From Pseudomonadota bacterium (lineage in GTDB: Bacteria > Myxococcota_A > UBA796 > UBA9615): 64,000 bases of DNA. The stretch spans positions 49,734 to 113,733 of the forward strand of contig JAAESI010000072.1 of assembly GCA_024229515.1 (NCBI GenBank), in the 5' to 3' direction. Below are positions 9,979 through 17,599 of the stretch, piece by piece. The stretch's first letter is position 1. Each line of letters begins with the position of its first letter. The translations under genes and the position numbers were made by a program. Under the pieces are notes generated by a model that had not been told where the DNA came from, made no database searches, and saw only the letters and a program-made list of their open reading frames with translations.

Positions 9979-10805
9979 TCACGTCGATCCTCGCCGAGCT
10001 CGGCCACGACCCCGCCCGCTGCCGCACCACGCCCCTGCACGGCGGCGACATCCACGCCGCGTGGCGGGTCGATCCCCCCGAGGGCGCCCCGTTCTTCGTC
10101 AAGGCCAACGCCTCGCCCCGGCCCCGGTTCTTCGAGCTCGAAGCAGACGGACTCGCCGCCCTCGCCGCCGCCGCGTCCCCGACCCTCGCCGTCCCCGAGG
10201 TCCTGGGCTGGAGCGACCGGCACCTGGCGCTGGCGTGGATCCCCCAGGGGCGCGGGCCCGACCCCAGCCCACGACTCGGCGCCGGCCTCGCCCAGTTGCA
10301 CCGAACCACCGACGCCACCTTCGGGTGGCCCAAAGACAACTGGATCGGCTCACTGCCCCAGAGCAACCAACGGCACGCCGACCTTGCTGCCTTCTTCGGC
10401 CAGGAGCGGCTCCGCTTCCAGGCGCAGCACCAGGGCAAGGGGCTCCAGGCCCGCATCGACCGCCTCTGCGAGCGCCTCCCGGACCTGCTCCCGGACGAAC
10501 CGCCGGCGCTGCTGCACGGGGACCTCTGGGGAGGCAACTGGACTTCGGACGCCAGCGGGACGCCCTGGATCTACGACCCCGCCGTGCACTACGGGTGCCG
10601 GGAAGCGGAGCTCGCCTTCACCCGCCTCTTCGGCGGCTTCCCCGGGTCCTTCTACGATGCCTACAACGAGGCGTGGCCGCTGGAGCCCGGCTTCGACGAG
10701 CGGGTCGACCTGTGGAACCTCTACCCCCTGCTGGTCCACGCCAACCTGTTCGGGGGCGGCTACGCGGGCCGCGTGGACGCCATCACGAGGCGCTTCGGGG
10801 GCTGA
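9975..10805 (+). CDS. Fructosamine/ketosamine-3-kinase family protein
   Basis: 276 residues. The GTG at 9975 overlaps the phosphatase stop; an in-frame ATG at 9942 would give 11 more residues and a longer overlap. Landmarks of the family: HGGDIHAAW near the N-terminus (~19), FFVKANAS (~36), LHGDLWGGNW (~172), which is the phosphotransferase catalytic loop, and YDPAVHYGCREAELAF (~190). These enzymes phosphorylate O3 of sugars attached to lysine amines so that the adduct breaks off; many bacterial members prefer ribulosamines and erythrulosamines. It is coupled to the phosphatase-like gene, giving a two-step protein repair unit. Substrate preference cannot be read from sequence. Confidence 0.92.
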   Translation: MITSILAELGHDPARCRTTPLHGGDIHAAWRVDPPEGAPFFVKANASPRPRFFELEADGLAALAAAASPTLAVPEVLGWSDRHLALAWIPQGRGPDPSPRLGAGLAQLHRTTDATFGWPKDNWIGSLPQSNQRHADLAAFFGQERLRFQAQHQGKGLQARIDRLCERLPDLLPDEPPALLHGDLWGGNWTSDASGTPWIYDPAVHYGCREAELAFTRLFGGFPGSFYDAYNEAWPLEPGFDERVDLWNLYPLLVHANLFGGGYAGRVDAITRRFGG

Positions 10806-10881
10806 TTCCAACCTGGGACAATCGAAGACACTCCTCGCCCACCCCCCATGGGAAACCGTAGGTGGGGCGGAGGAGTACGAA

Positions 10882-11965
10882 ATGGGGGACCGATTCGGTC
10901 GATTCGATGTGCTGCGGGTGTTGGGCCGCGGCGGGATGTCGTGGACGTGTCTGGGCGAGCTCCAGGGTCCGCGAGGATTCCGCAAGCGCCTCGCCATCAA
11001 GCGGCTTCACGAGAGCCTGCTGAGCAGCGACGAGGCGCGCGCCCGCTTCGATGCCGAGGCCCGCGTCTGCGGCCTGCTCGAACACAACAACATCGTCCGC
11101 GCCTACGAGTACGGCGACGTCGGCAACGAGCCCTACCTGGCGTTCGAGCTGGTCCAGGGGCTCACCCTGTCCCGCGTACTCGCGGGCCTGGACGCCGCCG
11201 ATCGCAAGATGGCGATCGGCGCCTCGGTGCACCTGGGGCGCAGCATCGCCAGCGCCCTGAGCTACGCGCACCGGGTCCGGGACCCCAACGGCCGCGCGGT
11301 CCAGATCGTCCACCGCGACCTGAACTCGTCGAACACCCTCATCAGCTGGAACGGCGAGGTGAAGGTCGCCGACTTCGGCGTGGCCCGACACACCCCCGCG
11401 TCGCTGGCCGCCATCCCCGGCGCGATCCGCGGGCGTTTCGCCTACATGGCCCCGGAGCAGGCCGGCCAGGCGCCCTCGATGCGCGGGCAGATGTATTCAG
11501 CCTCGGCGTGCTGCTGTACGAGTGCCTCACGGGGCAGAGCCCGTTCGATGGGTGGACACGGTCGACGAGTTGCGCGCAGCTCACGGGCGAGGCATCCCGC
11601 CGCTGCGCGCGCTGCGATCCCAGACACCGGTCTTCCTGTCGGAGCTGGTCATGTCGTCGCTCGCGCTGAACCCCGCGGACCGGCCGAACTCGGCCGCCGA
11701 AGTCGCCCGCCACCTCCAGGCCGTGAGCCGGCGGATCAACGAGCCCTGCGACGATCTCGCGCTCGCGGACGTGCTCGGCGCGCTGCGCCATCGGTGGGGC
11801 CGCGGGGCCGATCGACCGCAGGCGGGCACCGAGTTGGGTCCCCCGGTGGGAGGTCCAACCCCGCCGCCAACCCTGGAAGGAATGTCGGTCCCCGGGTCTC
11901 GACTCGCCGTGCTCCCATCCACTCCTGGATCCAACCTCGACACATTGGATCCTTCGACTCCTTGA
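10882..11965 (+). pseudogene. Ser/Thr protein kinase with two frameshifts
   Basis: Begins at the ATG at 10882 with GGAGG upstream. The N-lobe (GRGGMSWTC, Lys in LAIKRL), the catalytic loop HRDLNSSN, DFGVAR and MAPEQ are in frame to ~11470. One missing base in the GGCGCC at about 11470-11475 moves the C-lobe (ALDARADVFSLGVLLYEC) to the next frame, and a second missing base in the GGG at 11550-11552 moves the remainder (VDTVDELRAA to the TGA at 11963-11965). Restoring both bases gives one ~362-residue kinase with a Pro-rich tail and no membrane helix. The catalytic loop has Asn where most kinases have Lys, as in the HRDVSP-type loops of many myxobacterial kinases. Because both losses are single bases in G/C-rich runs, sequencing error is at least as likely as decay. 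Confidence 0.8.
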
Positions 11966-11975
11966 TTACCCCCGT

Positions 11976-11981
11976 GATACT
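11976..11981 (+). promoter_or_regulatory. -10-like hexamer GATACT
   Basis: GATACT ends 7 bases before the ATG of an eight-codon mini-ORF (11989-12015) and would make that mini-ORF leaderless, upstream of the pseudokinase gene. Inferred from position only. Confidence 0.4.
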
Positions 11982-11988
11982 CTGCTTG

Positions 11989-12015
11989 ATGGGTAAGGAG
12001 CCCCCGGAGGGATAG
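11989..12015 (+). other. Eight-codon leader ORF before the pseudokinase gene
   Basis: ATG at 11989, eight codons (MGKEPPEG) and a TAG at 12013-12015. The mini-ORF spans the GGAGGG ribosome site (12006-12011) used by the GTG at 12021, so its translation would place ribosomes over, or clear structure from, that site. A similar short frame precedes the small gene at 63715. Speculative; it may be chance. Confidence 0.3.
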
Positions 12016-12020
12016 CAGTC

Positions 12021-13880
12021 GTGGCCAACCTCTCCAGTCAACCGCGCCTCGGGGCCGAGGCACGGACGGCAGGAAGGGACGCGAGTCGGTCGGAACAGAC
12101 CGGTCGTCGCGCGGTCGCGCTCCGTCCGGAGCGCATGCTCGCGCGGGGCGTCGACTCGGACCTAGTGCTCACCGCCTACGGCGAAGGCAGCGCCCGCGAG
12201 GTCGTCAAACGGCTGAACAAGCAAGCGCTGCGACGACGCGGAGCGCTGCGACGATTCCTCGACGAGATCCGCACCGCCACGTCGGTCCGGGGCACCGGCT
12301 TCCTCCCCGCCCGCCGCATCCGGCGCGGCTCGGGCGAGATGGCTCTGGTCATGCCCTGGGTCGACGGTCCCGACCTGATGACCTTCCTCGTCGAGTGCAT
12401 GCGGCGCGGTCGGGTGCCCAAGCTGGACGCCACCCTCGCCATCGCGACGCAGATGGTGGAAGCGCTGGATCAGCTCCACTCCGGCCCCGGAAAGCTCAAC
12501 CCGCTGGTGCACGGCGCGGTGCAGGCCGAGAACATCCTGCTGACGAGCAACGGCGAGGCGTGCCTCATCGACTTCGGCGCCTGCAAGCCGCTGGACGACC
12601 TCCCCGACGGACCCCGGCGGGACCTCCGCGCCCTCGGCGAGTTGCTCGCGGCGATGCGGGAAGGCGTCCTCCCCGGCATGCTCACGCGGGTCGTGCCCGC
12701 GCCTGGCGACCTGAGCCCCGGCCAGGAAGCCGGCAGCCCGCGCGAACTGGCGCTGGACCGCATCATCAGCCGCTGCGTGCATCCGCCCGAGGTGGGTGGG
12801 TTCCCGACGGCCCGAGCGGCTCGCAGCGCGCTCAAGGACCTCTCGGACGCGTCGGTGTCCTTCGTTTCTTCCTCCGCGTTGGCCAGCGAAGTCCAGCTCG
12901 TGATGGGCACCCGGCCGGGGGCCCGCGCCCGGTCGTCCCGCCCGCCGTTCGTGCCGATGATCGTGTCCTGGCTTCCGCCGGCGCTGAAGGCGGCCAGCGC
13001 CGAAGTCATCGAGCCCAAGCCGGACGAAGCCGAGGTCACCAGCGACACGAAGGAACTCGCGCAGGCCCAGGTGGCCTGGTACGGGCAGGCCGACCGAGCT
13101 CGGCCCTGGCGCCCCGTCGACGGTCGGTCCCAGAGCCGTCCGGGTTCCACCCGGGACCACGTCGATGGGGTCAAGTCCACACGGCCGCAGCCGGTGCGAG
13201 CGAGCACGATGCCGGGCCGGCGGGTCAAGTCACGCAAGCCGGCGGCGCTGGGGTTCCTGTTGTTCTTCGCCTTCGCCCTCGCCGGGGCGCTGTTGTTCAT
13301 GTTTGGCATGCACCAGGGCCGCAAGGGCGCGATGCCGGTCGCGACGGTTCCCACGCCCGTGGTCGTTCCGACGTCGCCGGCGCCCGCCGAAGCAGCCCCT
13401 CCCGTCGCCGAGCCCGAGCCCGAGCCCGTGGTCGAAGCGCCTGCCGCCGTCGTCACCGAGCGGCCGGCGACCGAGAAGCCGAAGACGGCGCCGGTCGAGC
13501 GTCGGCCCGAGCCCGCGGCCAAGAAGCCGACCCCCAAGAAGGAGACGCCCAGGCCCGCCCGCACCGCGGCCGCTCCGAAGCGCCCCGCGCCGGCTCAGCT
13601 GGAGGCTCCGCCCCCCGCGGTCACCACACCCACGCCCGAGCCCGACTTCGTGGTCACCCCGAAGGTCCCGCCGACGGTGGATTGCAACGTCACGAGCCGT
13701 CCGATCGGGGCGAGCGTGAGCATCGACGGCGAGTACGTGGGGCTGACTCCGTTGACCGTGTCGATGGACGAGGGGCAGGACATCGTGTCCATCACCGTCT
13801 TCCTCGATGGGCACGGCGAGCGCACGAGGAAGTTCCGCCCCAGCAAGAGCGGCGTCCTGAACTTCAACCTCGAAGACTAA
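12021..13880 (+). CDS. Transmembrane pseudokinase with C-terminal PEGA domain
   Basis: 619 residues from a GTG with GGAGGG 9 bases upstream. Residues ~50-290 keep the kinase fold: VVKRL near the ATP-Lys position, DEIRTATSVR as alpha-C, LVMPWVDGPDL as hinge, LVHGAVQAENILL as catalytic-loop equivalent and LIDFGACK as DFG. HRD has become HGA and the loop Lys is Gln, so the catalytic Asp is missing; the glycine loop and APE motif are also not recognisable. One membrane helix lies at ~410-430, then a ~110-residue Ala/Pro/Glu/Lys linker, and a PEGA domain (~555-619: VSIDGEYVGLTPLTVSM), a beta-fold found on the outer face of many such kinases. It most likely transmits an envelope signal by binding, not phosphorylation. 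It follows a frameshifted kinase by 55 bases, and its stop overlaps the convergent gene's stop. Confidence 0.88.
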   Translation: MANLSSQPRLGAEARTAGRDASRSEQTGRRAVALRPERMLARGVDSDLVLTAYGEGSAREVVKRLNKQALRRRGALRRFLDEIRTATSVRGTGFLPARRIRRGSGEMALVMPWVDGPDLMTFLVECMRRGRVPKLDATLAIATQMVEALDQLHSGPGKLNPLVHGAVQAENILLTSNGEACLIDFGACKPLDDLPDGPRRDLRALGELLAAMREGVLPGMLTRVVPAPGDLSPGQEAGSPRELALDRIISRCVHPPEVGGFPTARAARSALKDLSDASVSFVSSSALASEVQLVMGTRPGARARSSRPPFVPMIVSWLPPALKAASAEVIEPKPDEAEVTSDTKELAQAQVAWYGQADRARPWRPVDGRSQSRPGSTRDHVDGVKSTRPQPVRASTMPGRRVKSRKPAALGFLLFFAFALAGALLFMFGMHQGRKGAMPVATVPTPVVVPTSPAPAEAAPPVAEPEPEPVVEAPAAVVTERPATEKPKTAPVERRPEPAAKKPTPKKETPRPARTAAAPKRPAPAQLEAPPPAVTTPTPEPDFVVTPKVPPTVDCNVTSRPIGASVSIDGEYVGLTPLTVSMDEGQDIVSITVFLDGHGERTRKFRPSKSGVLNFNLED

Positions 13881-16800
13881 GGACCGGTCACCCGGACTTC
13901 GACCCGGGTCGAAGGCACGCCTTCAGTCTCTTCAGCTCCGCCGAACGCGGCCGCTTCGAACAGGACCGGGTCCATCCCCCGCGCGACGAACTCCTCGATG
14001 ACGGAGTTGGCGCGGGCGCGGGTGCGAGCGCGGTCTGCCTCGGACTCCCCCGAGTTCGTGATCCAGGCGGCGACCCGGATCGACTGGGCGTCGGGGTGGC
14101 GGTCCAAGATCAGGCGCTGCATGCGGGCGACCGCCGGCTTAGACTCGTGGGACAGTGAGCCGTCCGGGTCGAAACCGAGCGACGGAACGAAGACGTAGAC
14201 GCCGTCGCGCTGAACCACGAGCTGCGTGGTCGGGCAGCCGCGGTGGGGTCCCGCCGCCTCGGGGCAGAGGTCGAACTCATCGGGCGTGCCGTCGTCGTCC
14301 AGATCGGCGATGGAGGGCGGGGGCGCCACGACCTCGGGCTCGGCGTGATCCCCCGAGCGCGTCCAGGCGACCCCGGCGATGACGCGGAGCACGGGCGTTC
14401 CGGGGCCTGAGCTCAGCCCGGTGCCCGCGGCGATACTGATGACCACGTCCCCGGGCACGGCCACCGCGGCGCGGCCCAGGATCTCCGTCGGCACCCGGGT
14501 CGGGGGACCGTCGGCGTCACCGCCCAGCGGGGTCACGGCGGCGCCGAACACCTCTGCGCCGAGGCTCAGGGGGGTCTTCGGGATCGCCAGATCGACGCCG
14601 AGGGAGAAGCGCAGCTCGTCGTCCGCGACGAGGCCGCCTTCCAGCGTCGACTGCCCCGGGTGCACGCGCCACGCGATGTCTCCCGCGACGCGGACCGGGC
14701 CGATGCTCCGCCCCAGGGCGAGTCGGAGTCCGAAGGTCGGCACACCGGCGCCGAGGTAGCGCTTGTGCAGGCCGGTGGGCACGGTCATGAAGGGGGACAG
14801 GACGACCCCGAGGGCCTGATCCTCGCGAAGGAGGCGAAGGCGGGCGGTCAGCCAGAGGTCGGATGCGGACACGACGACGCCCTGGCCGATGTCGGGCATC
14901 GCGGGACCGGTGGCCGCGATCTGCAGGGCGGCGAGCGCGAGGTCCAACTCGAACCACTGGGTGATGCCCAGTCCGGCGCCGAGGTGCACGCCCACGAGCC
15001 CGTCGACGACCCCGACGTCCCGGGTCCCCTCGGGCGTGAGCTGCTCGAGCACGTGGTGGCCGTAGCTCAGTCGAACCTGGAGGCCAAAGCCGCCGCGGCC
15101 GAGCATTCCGGGATCTTCGACGGCGAGGAACGGACCCGATCCAGCGGCGGGTACGTAGCGCTGCAGGTCGTACCCGACCGACTCCTGGGCGGCGGCGGGG
15201 AACGCCAGAAGAAGCACCAGGAGGCCGGCCGCGATCGCTCCGCCACGCGGGCGGAGGAGGCGCCGGCGGCGGAGGCCGAGCATGCCCAGGAACAGCAGTC
15301 CGGTGGCCAGCGGGGCCGCGGGGGAGGCGGAGCCGAGGTCGCTGCGGCAGGCGGAGCAACCGCCGCCGAGCCAGACCAACTCCACGGGCGTGACGTCCTC
15401 GCCGGTGGCGGCGTCGTCGTCCGTCACGTCGTCGTCGTCGGTCGCGTCGTCGTCGTCGGTGGCGTCGTCGTCATCGGTCGCGTCGTCGTCATCGGTCGCG
15501 TCGTCGTCATCGGGGACCGTGTCATCGTCGTCCGGCACCGTGTCGTCGTCGTCCGGCACCGTGTCGTCGTCGTCGGGGATCGTGTCGTCGTCGTCAGGGA
15601 CGGTGTCGTCGTCGTCGGGGACCGTGTCGTCATCATCCGGGCCGATGACCGTGTCGTCATCGTCGGGGCCGATGGTGTCGTCGTCATCGGGGCCGATCAC
15701 GTCGTCGTCATCGCCCGCGCAGTCCAGATCGTTGCCGTCGATGTCGCCATCGCAGTCGTTGTCGATTCCGTCGGTGCAGTCTTCGACCGCGGTCGGGGCG
15801 ATGGTGTCGTCCAGATCGTCGCAGTCGTCGCCGCCGCACGCTGACCAGGCGGCCCCGTCACCGTCGAAGTCGGGGCACAAGCCGGTGAACTCGGAGGCGC
15901 GCAGGCCATCCAGTTCGTTGGCCGCGAAGACCTGCGGGCCCGCGTAGGAGAGGCCCAGAGCGAGGCTCCAGCTGCCGCCCGTGTCAGCCGTGGCGAGGGC
16001 GAGGAAGCTCTGGGGCTCGATCTCGTTGGTGGCGTCGAGCTTGCCCTCGTAGAGCAGCACGAACGCCCCCGGGCAGGCGGTGCCCTCGAACTCGGTCGTC
16101 GCTCCGAAGGTCGCGCTGGTGAACGCCGGCGGCGCGAAGGCGTCGTTGCCGTAGTCGGGATCGGAGCCGCACGTCCCGGGAGTCGGCCCCTCCCCGAAGT
16201 TCTCGTTGGTGAGGTCTACGGCGAGTCCGTCGTTGTCGTAGATCGAGTTGCGGTAGACGGCGATCGGGATCGTGTTTCCGCTGCCGCTGCTGCCCTGGGC
16301 GATCCGGACCCCCTGGCCCGTGTTGTTGGCGATCACGTTCGCGCGGCTTCCGTTGACCACGTCCCCGATGGCGACATCCTGCGCGGGGTCGTCGTCCCCG
16401 ATGACGAGGATGCCTGGACCGGTGTTGCCGCCATCGAGCGACGTGGTGGCATCGGTGCCGATCCAATTGCCCCAGACGTCGACATCGTCCAACTCGGTGA
16501 GGCGCACGCCGTTGCCGCCGTTGCCGACGACCACGTTGTCGAGGATCTGGATGCCCTCGGAGTCCCACCAGAGCCCCCCCGCGGTGGAGGACAGGGTCAT
16601 GCCGTGCGAACCGTTGCCGATGGGCCCCGCCTGCGTCATGCCGATCCAGTTGTTGAGCACCTCGAGGTCGTCGACGTTGCCCACGACCCGAATGCCGCTG
16701 CCGACGTTCCCGGCGATGACGTTGCGCTCGAGCCCGCCGCCGCCGTCGTCGCCGATGTCGACGCTGGTGAGGGCGCTGCTGCGCGCGTTGACGATGTTGA

Positions 16801-17599
16801 CCCCGTGGCCGCCGTTGGGGGCCGCGACCAGGGCGGTCACGTCCAACCCGATGATGTTCCCCTCGATGTTGGCGCTGTCGGCCGAGTTGCTGTCGATCTT
16901 GACTCCGTCGCCCCCGTTGCCCGAGATGAGGTTGCTCTCCTCCACCTGGACGCGTCCGCCGCCGTCCAGGTGCACGCCATGGCCCACGTTCGGCGCCACG
17001 GTCACGCCGTTGGTGCGCATGCCGATGTAGCAATTGGTGATCAGTCCGTTGTCTCCGGTCCAGACCACCCCGGAGGCCGGCGAATTCCGGATGCTCAAGC
17101 CGCTGAAGTGCACGTCGTCAGCCTGGACGTTGAGCAGTCCCTCGGCGCCGGTCCACACCGCCAGCAGTCCGGCCCCGTCGATGCCGACCGACAGTTGGCT
17201 GTTGAAGCCCTCCTCGGGAGGCAAGGTGTTGGCCTGGGTCGCGCCGCACCCCGTGCAGGACATGCCGTCGATCGTCAGATCGTCGTCGGTGATGGGGGGG
17301 AGTTCGGTCTGGACGTTGATCACGAACCGGGTCCCCAACGCCAGGGGATCTTCGAAGACGATCGTGTCTGCGCCGGAGTTCGCGTTGGCGGCGAGAATCG
17401 CCTCGGGCAGCGAGCAGTGGGACGGGTCACACCCGTCCGCATCTACCGTGTCGTCCGTCACGTTGACGGACCACGTCGCTGCAGCCGACAGTCGAGGAGC
17501 CAGGATAACGACTATCAGCGACGTGGCCGCCAACACGCGGCAATGCCAACCACCACCCACTCGCCGTCTGCGAGTCTCGGTGTGCATTTGCAACGTCAT
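13877..17599 (-). CDS. Giant beta-helix surface protein fused to an OmpA-like outer-membrane protein
   Basis: 1240 residues. The start is the ATG at 17599, overlapping the upstream kinase stop (ATGA); a second ATG at 17587 also fits. A signal peptide (~15-40) leads into a right-handed parallel beta-helix (~45-520, many G-N-x-I-x-G-N turns, opening with CSLPEAILAANANSGADTI). A CTDGIDNDCDG motif (~613), a DDDDTVP/DDDDAT linker (~628-728), then CSAC, a hydrophobic helix and RRRR (~750-780) form a normal MYXO-CTERM-like ending. Yet the frame runs on into what looks like a second export signal (LLVLLLAFPAAAQ, ~792-804), a beta-barrel region (~805-1090), a Cys-containing DxCPEAAGPHRGCP segment and an OmpA-like peptidoglycan-binding domain (~1130-1240). 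Either a true fusion or two genes joined by loss of a stop or a frameshift near 15240. It is last in its operon. Confidence 0.85.
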   Translation of the reverse strand: MTLQMHTETRRRRVGGGWHCRVLAATSLIVVILAPRLSAAATWSVNVTDDTVDADGCDPSHCSLPEAILAANANSGADTIVFEDPLALGTRFVINVQTELPPITDDDLTIDGMSCTGCGATQANTLPPEEGFNSQLSVGIDGAGLLAVWTGAEGLLNVQADDVHFSGLSIRNSPASGVVWTGDNGLITNCYIGMRTNGVTVAPNVGHGVHLDGGGRVQVEESNLISGNGGDGVKIDSNSADSANIEGNIIGLDVTALVAAPNGGHGVNIVNARSSALTSVDIGDDGGGGLERNVIAGNVGSGIRVVGNVDDLEVLNNWIGMTQAGPIGNGSHGMTLSSTAGGLWWDSEGIQILDNVVVGNGGNGVRLTELDDVDVWGNWIGTDATTSLDGGNTGPGILVIGDDDPAQDVAIGDVVNGSRANVIANNTGQGVRIAQGSSGSGNTIPIAVYRNSIYDNDGLAVDLTNENFGEGPTPGTCGSDPDYGNDAFAPPAFTSATFGATTEFEGTACPGAFVLLYEGKLDATNEIEPQSFLALATADTGGSWSLALGLSYAGPQVFAANELDGLRASEFTGLCPDFDGDGAAWSACGGDDCDDLDDTIAPTAVEDCTDGIDNDCDGDIDGNDLDCAGDDDDVIGPDDDDTIGPDDDDTVIGPDDDDTVPDDDDTVPDDDDTIPDDDDTVPDDDDTVPDDDDTVPDDDDATDDDDATDDDDATDDDDATDDDDVTDDDAATGEDVTPVELVWLGGGCSACRSDLGSASPAAPLATGLLFLGMLGLRRRRLLRPRGGAIAAGLLVLLLAFPAAAQESVGYDLQRYVPAAGSGPFLAVEDPGMLGRGGFGLQVRLSYGHHVLEQLTPEGTRDVGVVDGLVGVHLGAGLGITQWFELDLALAALQIAATGPAMPDIGQGVVVSASDLWLTARLRLLREDQALGVVLSPFMTVPTGLHKRYLGAGVPTFGLRLALGRSIGPVRVAGDIAWRVHPGQSTLEGGLVADDELRFSLGVDLAIPKTPLSLGAEVFGAAVTPLGGDADGPPTRVPTEILGRAAVAVPGDVVISIAAGTGLSSGPGTPVLRVIAGVAWTRSGDHAEPEVVAPPPSIADLDDDGTPDEFDLCPEAAGPHRGCPTTQLVVQRDGVYVFVPSLGFDPDGSLSHESKPAVARMQRLILDRHPDAQSIRVAAWITNSGESEADRARTRARANSVIEEFVARGMDPVLFEAAAFGGAEETEGVPSTRVEVRVTGP
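15415..15715 (-). repeat. Tandem coding repeat (DDDDTVP and DDDDAT units)
   Basis: About fifteen units of 18-27 bases encode Asp quartets separated by AT, TVP, TIP or TIGP, inside the beta-helix protein just before its CTERM-like segment. In-frame length variation is expected. Confidence 0.85.

Noticed and set aside
15282..15947. Ser-rich plus-strand frame with SSSSG repeats
   Set aside because: Reverse reading of the poly-Asp linker of the beta-helix protein.
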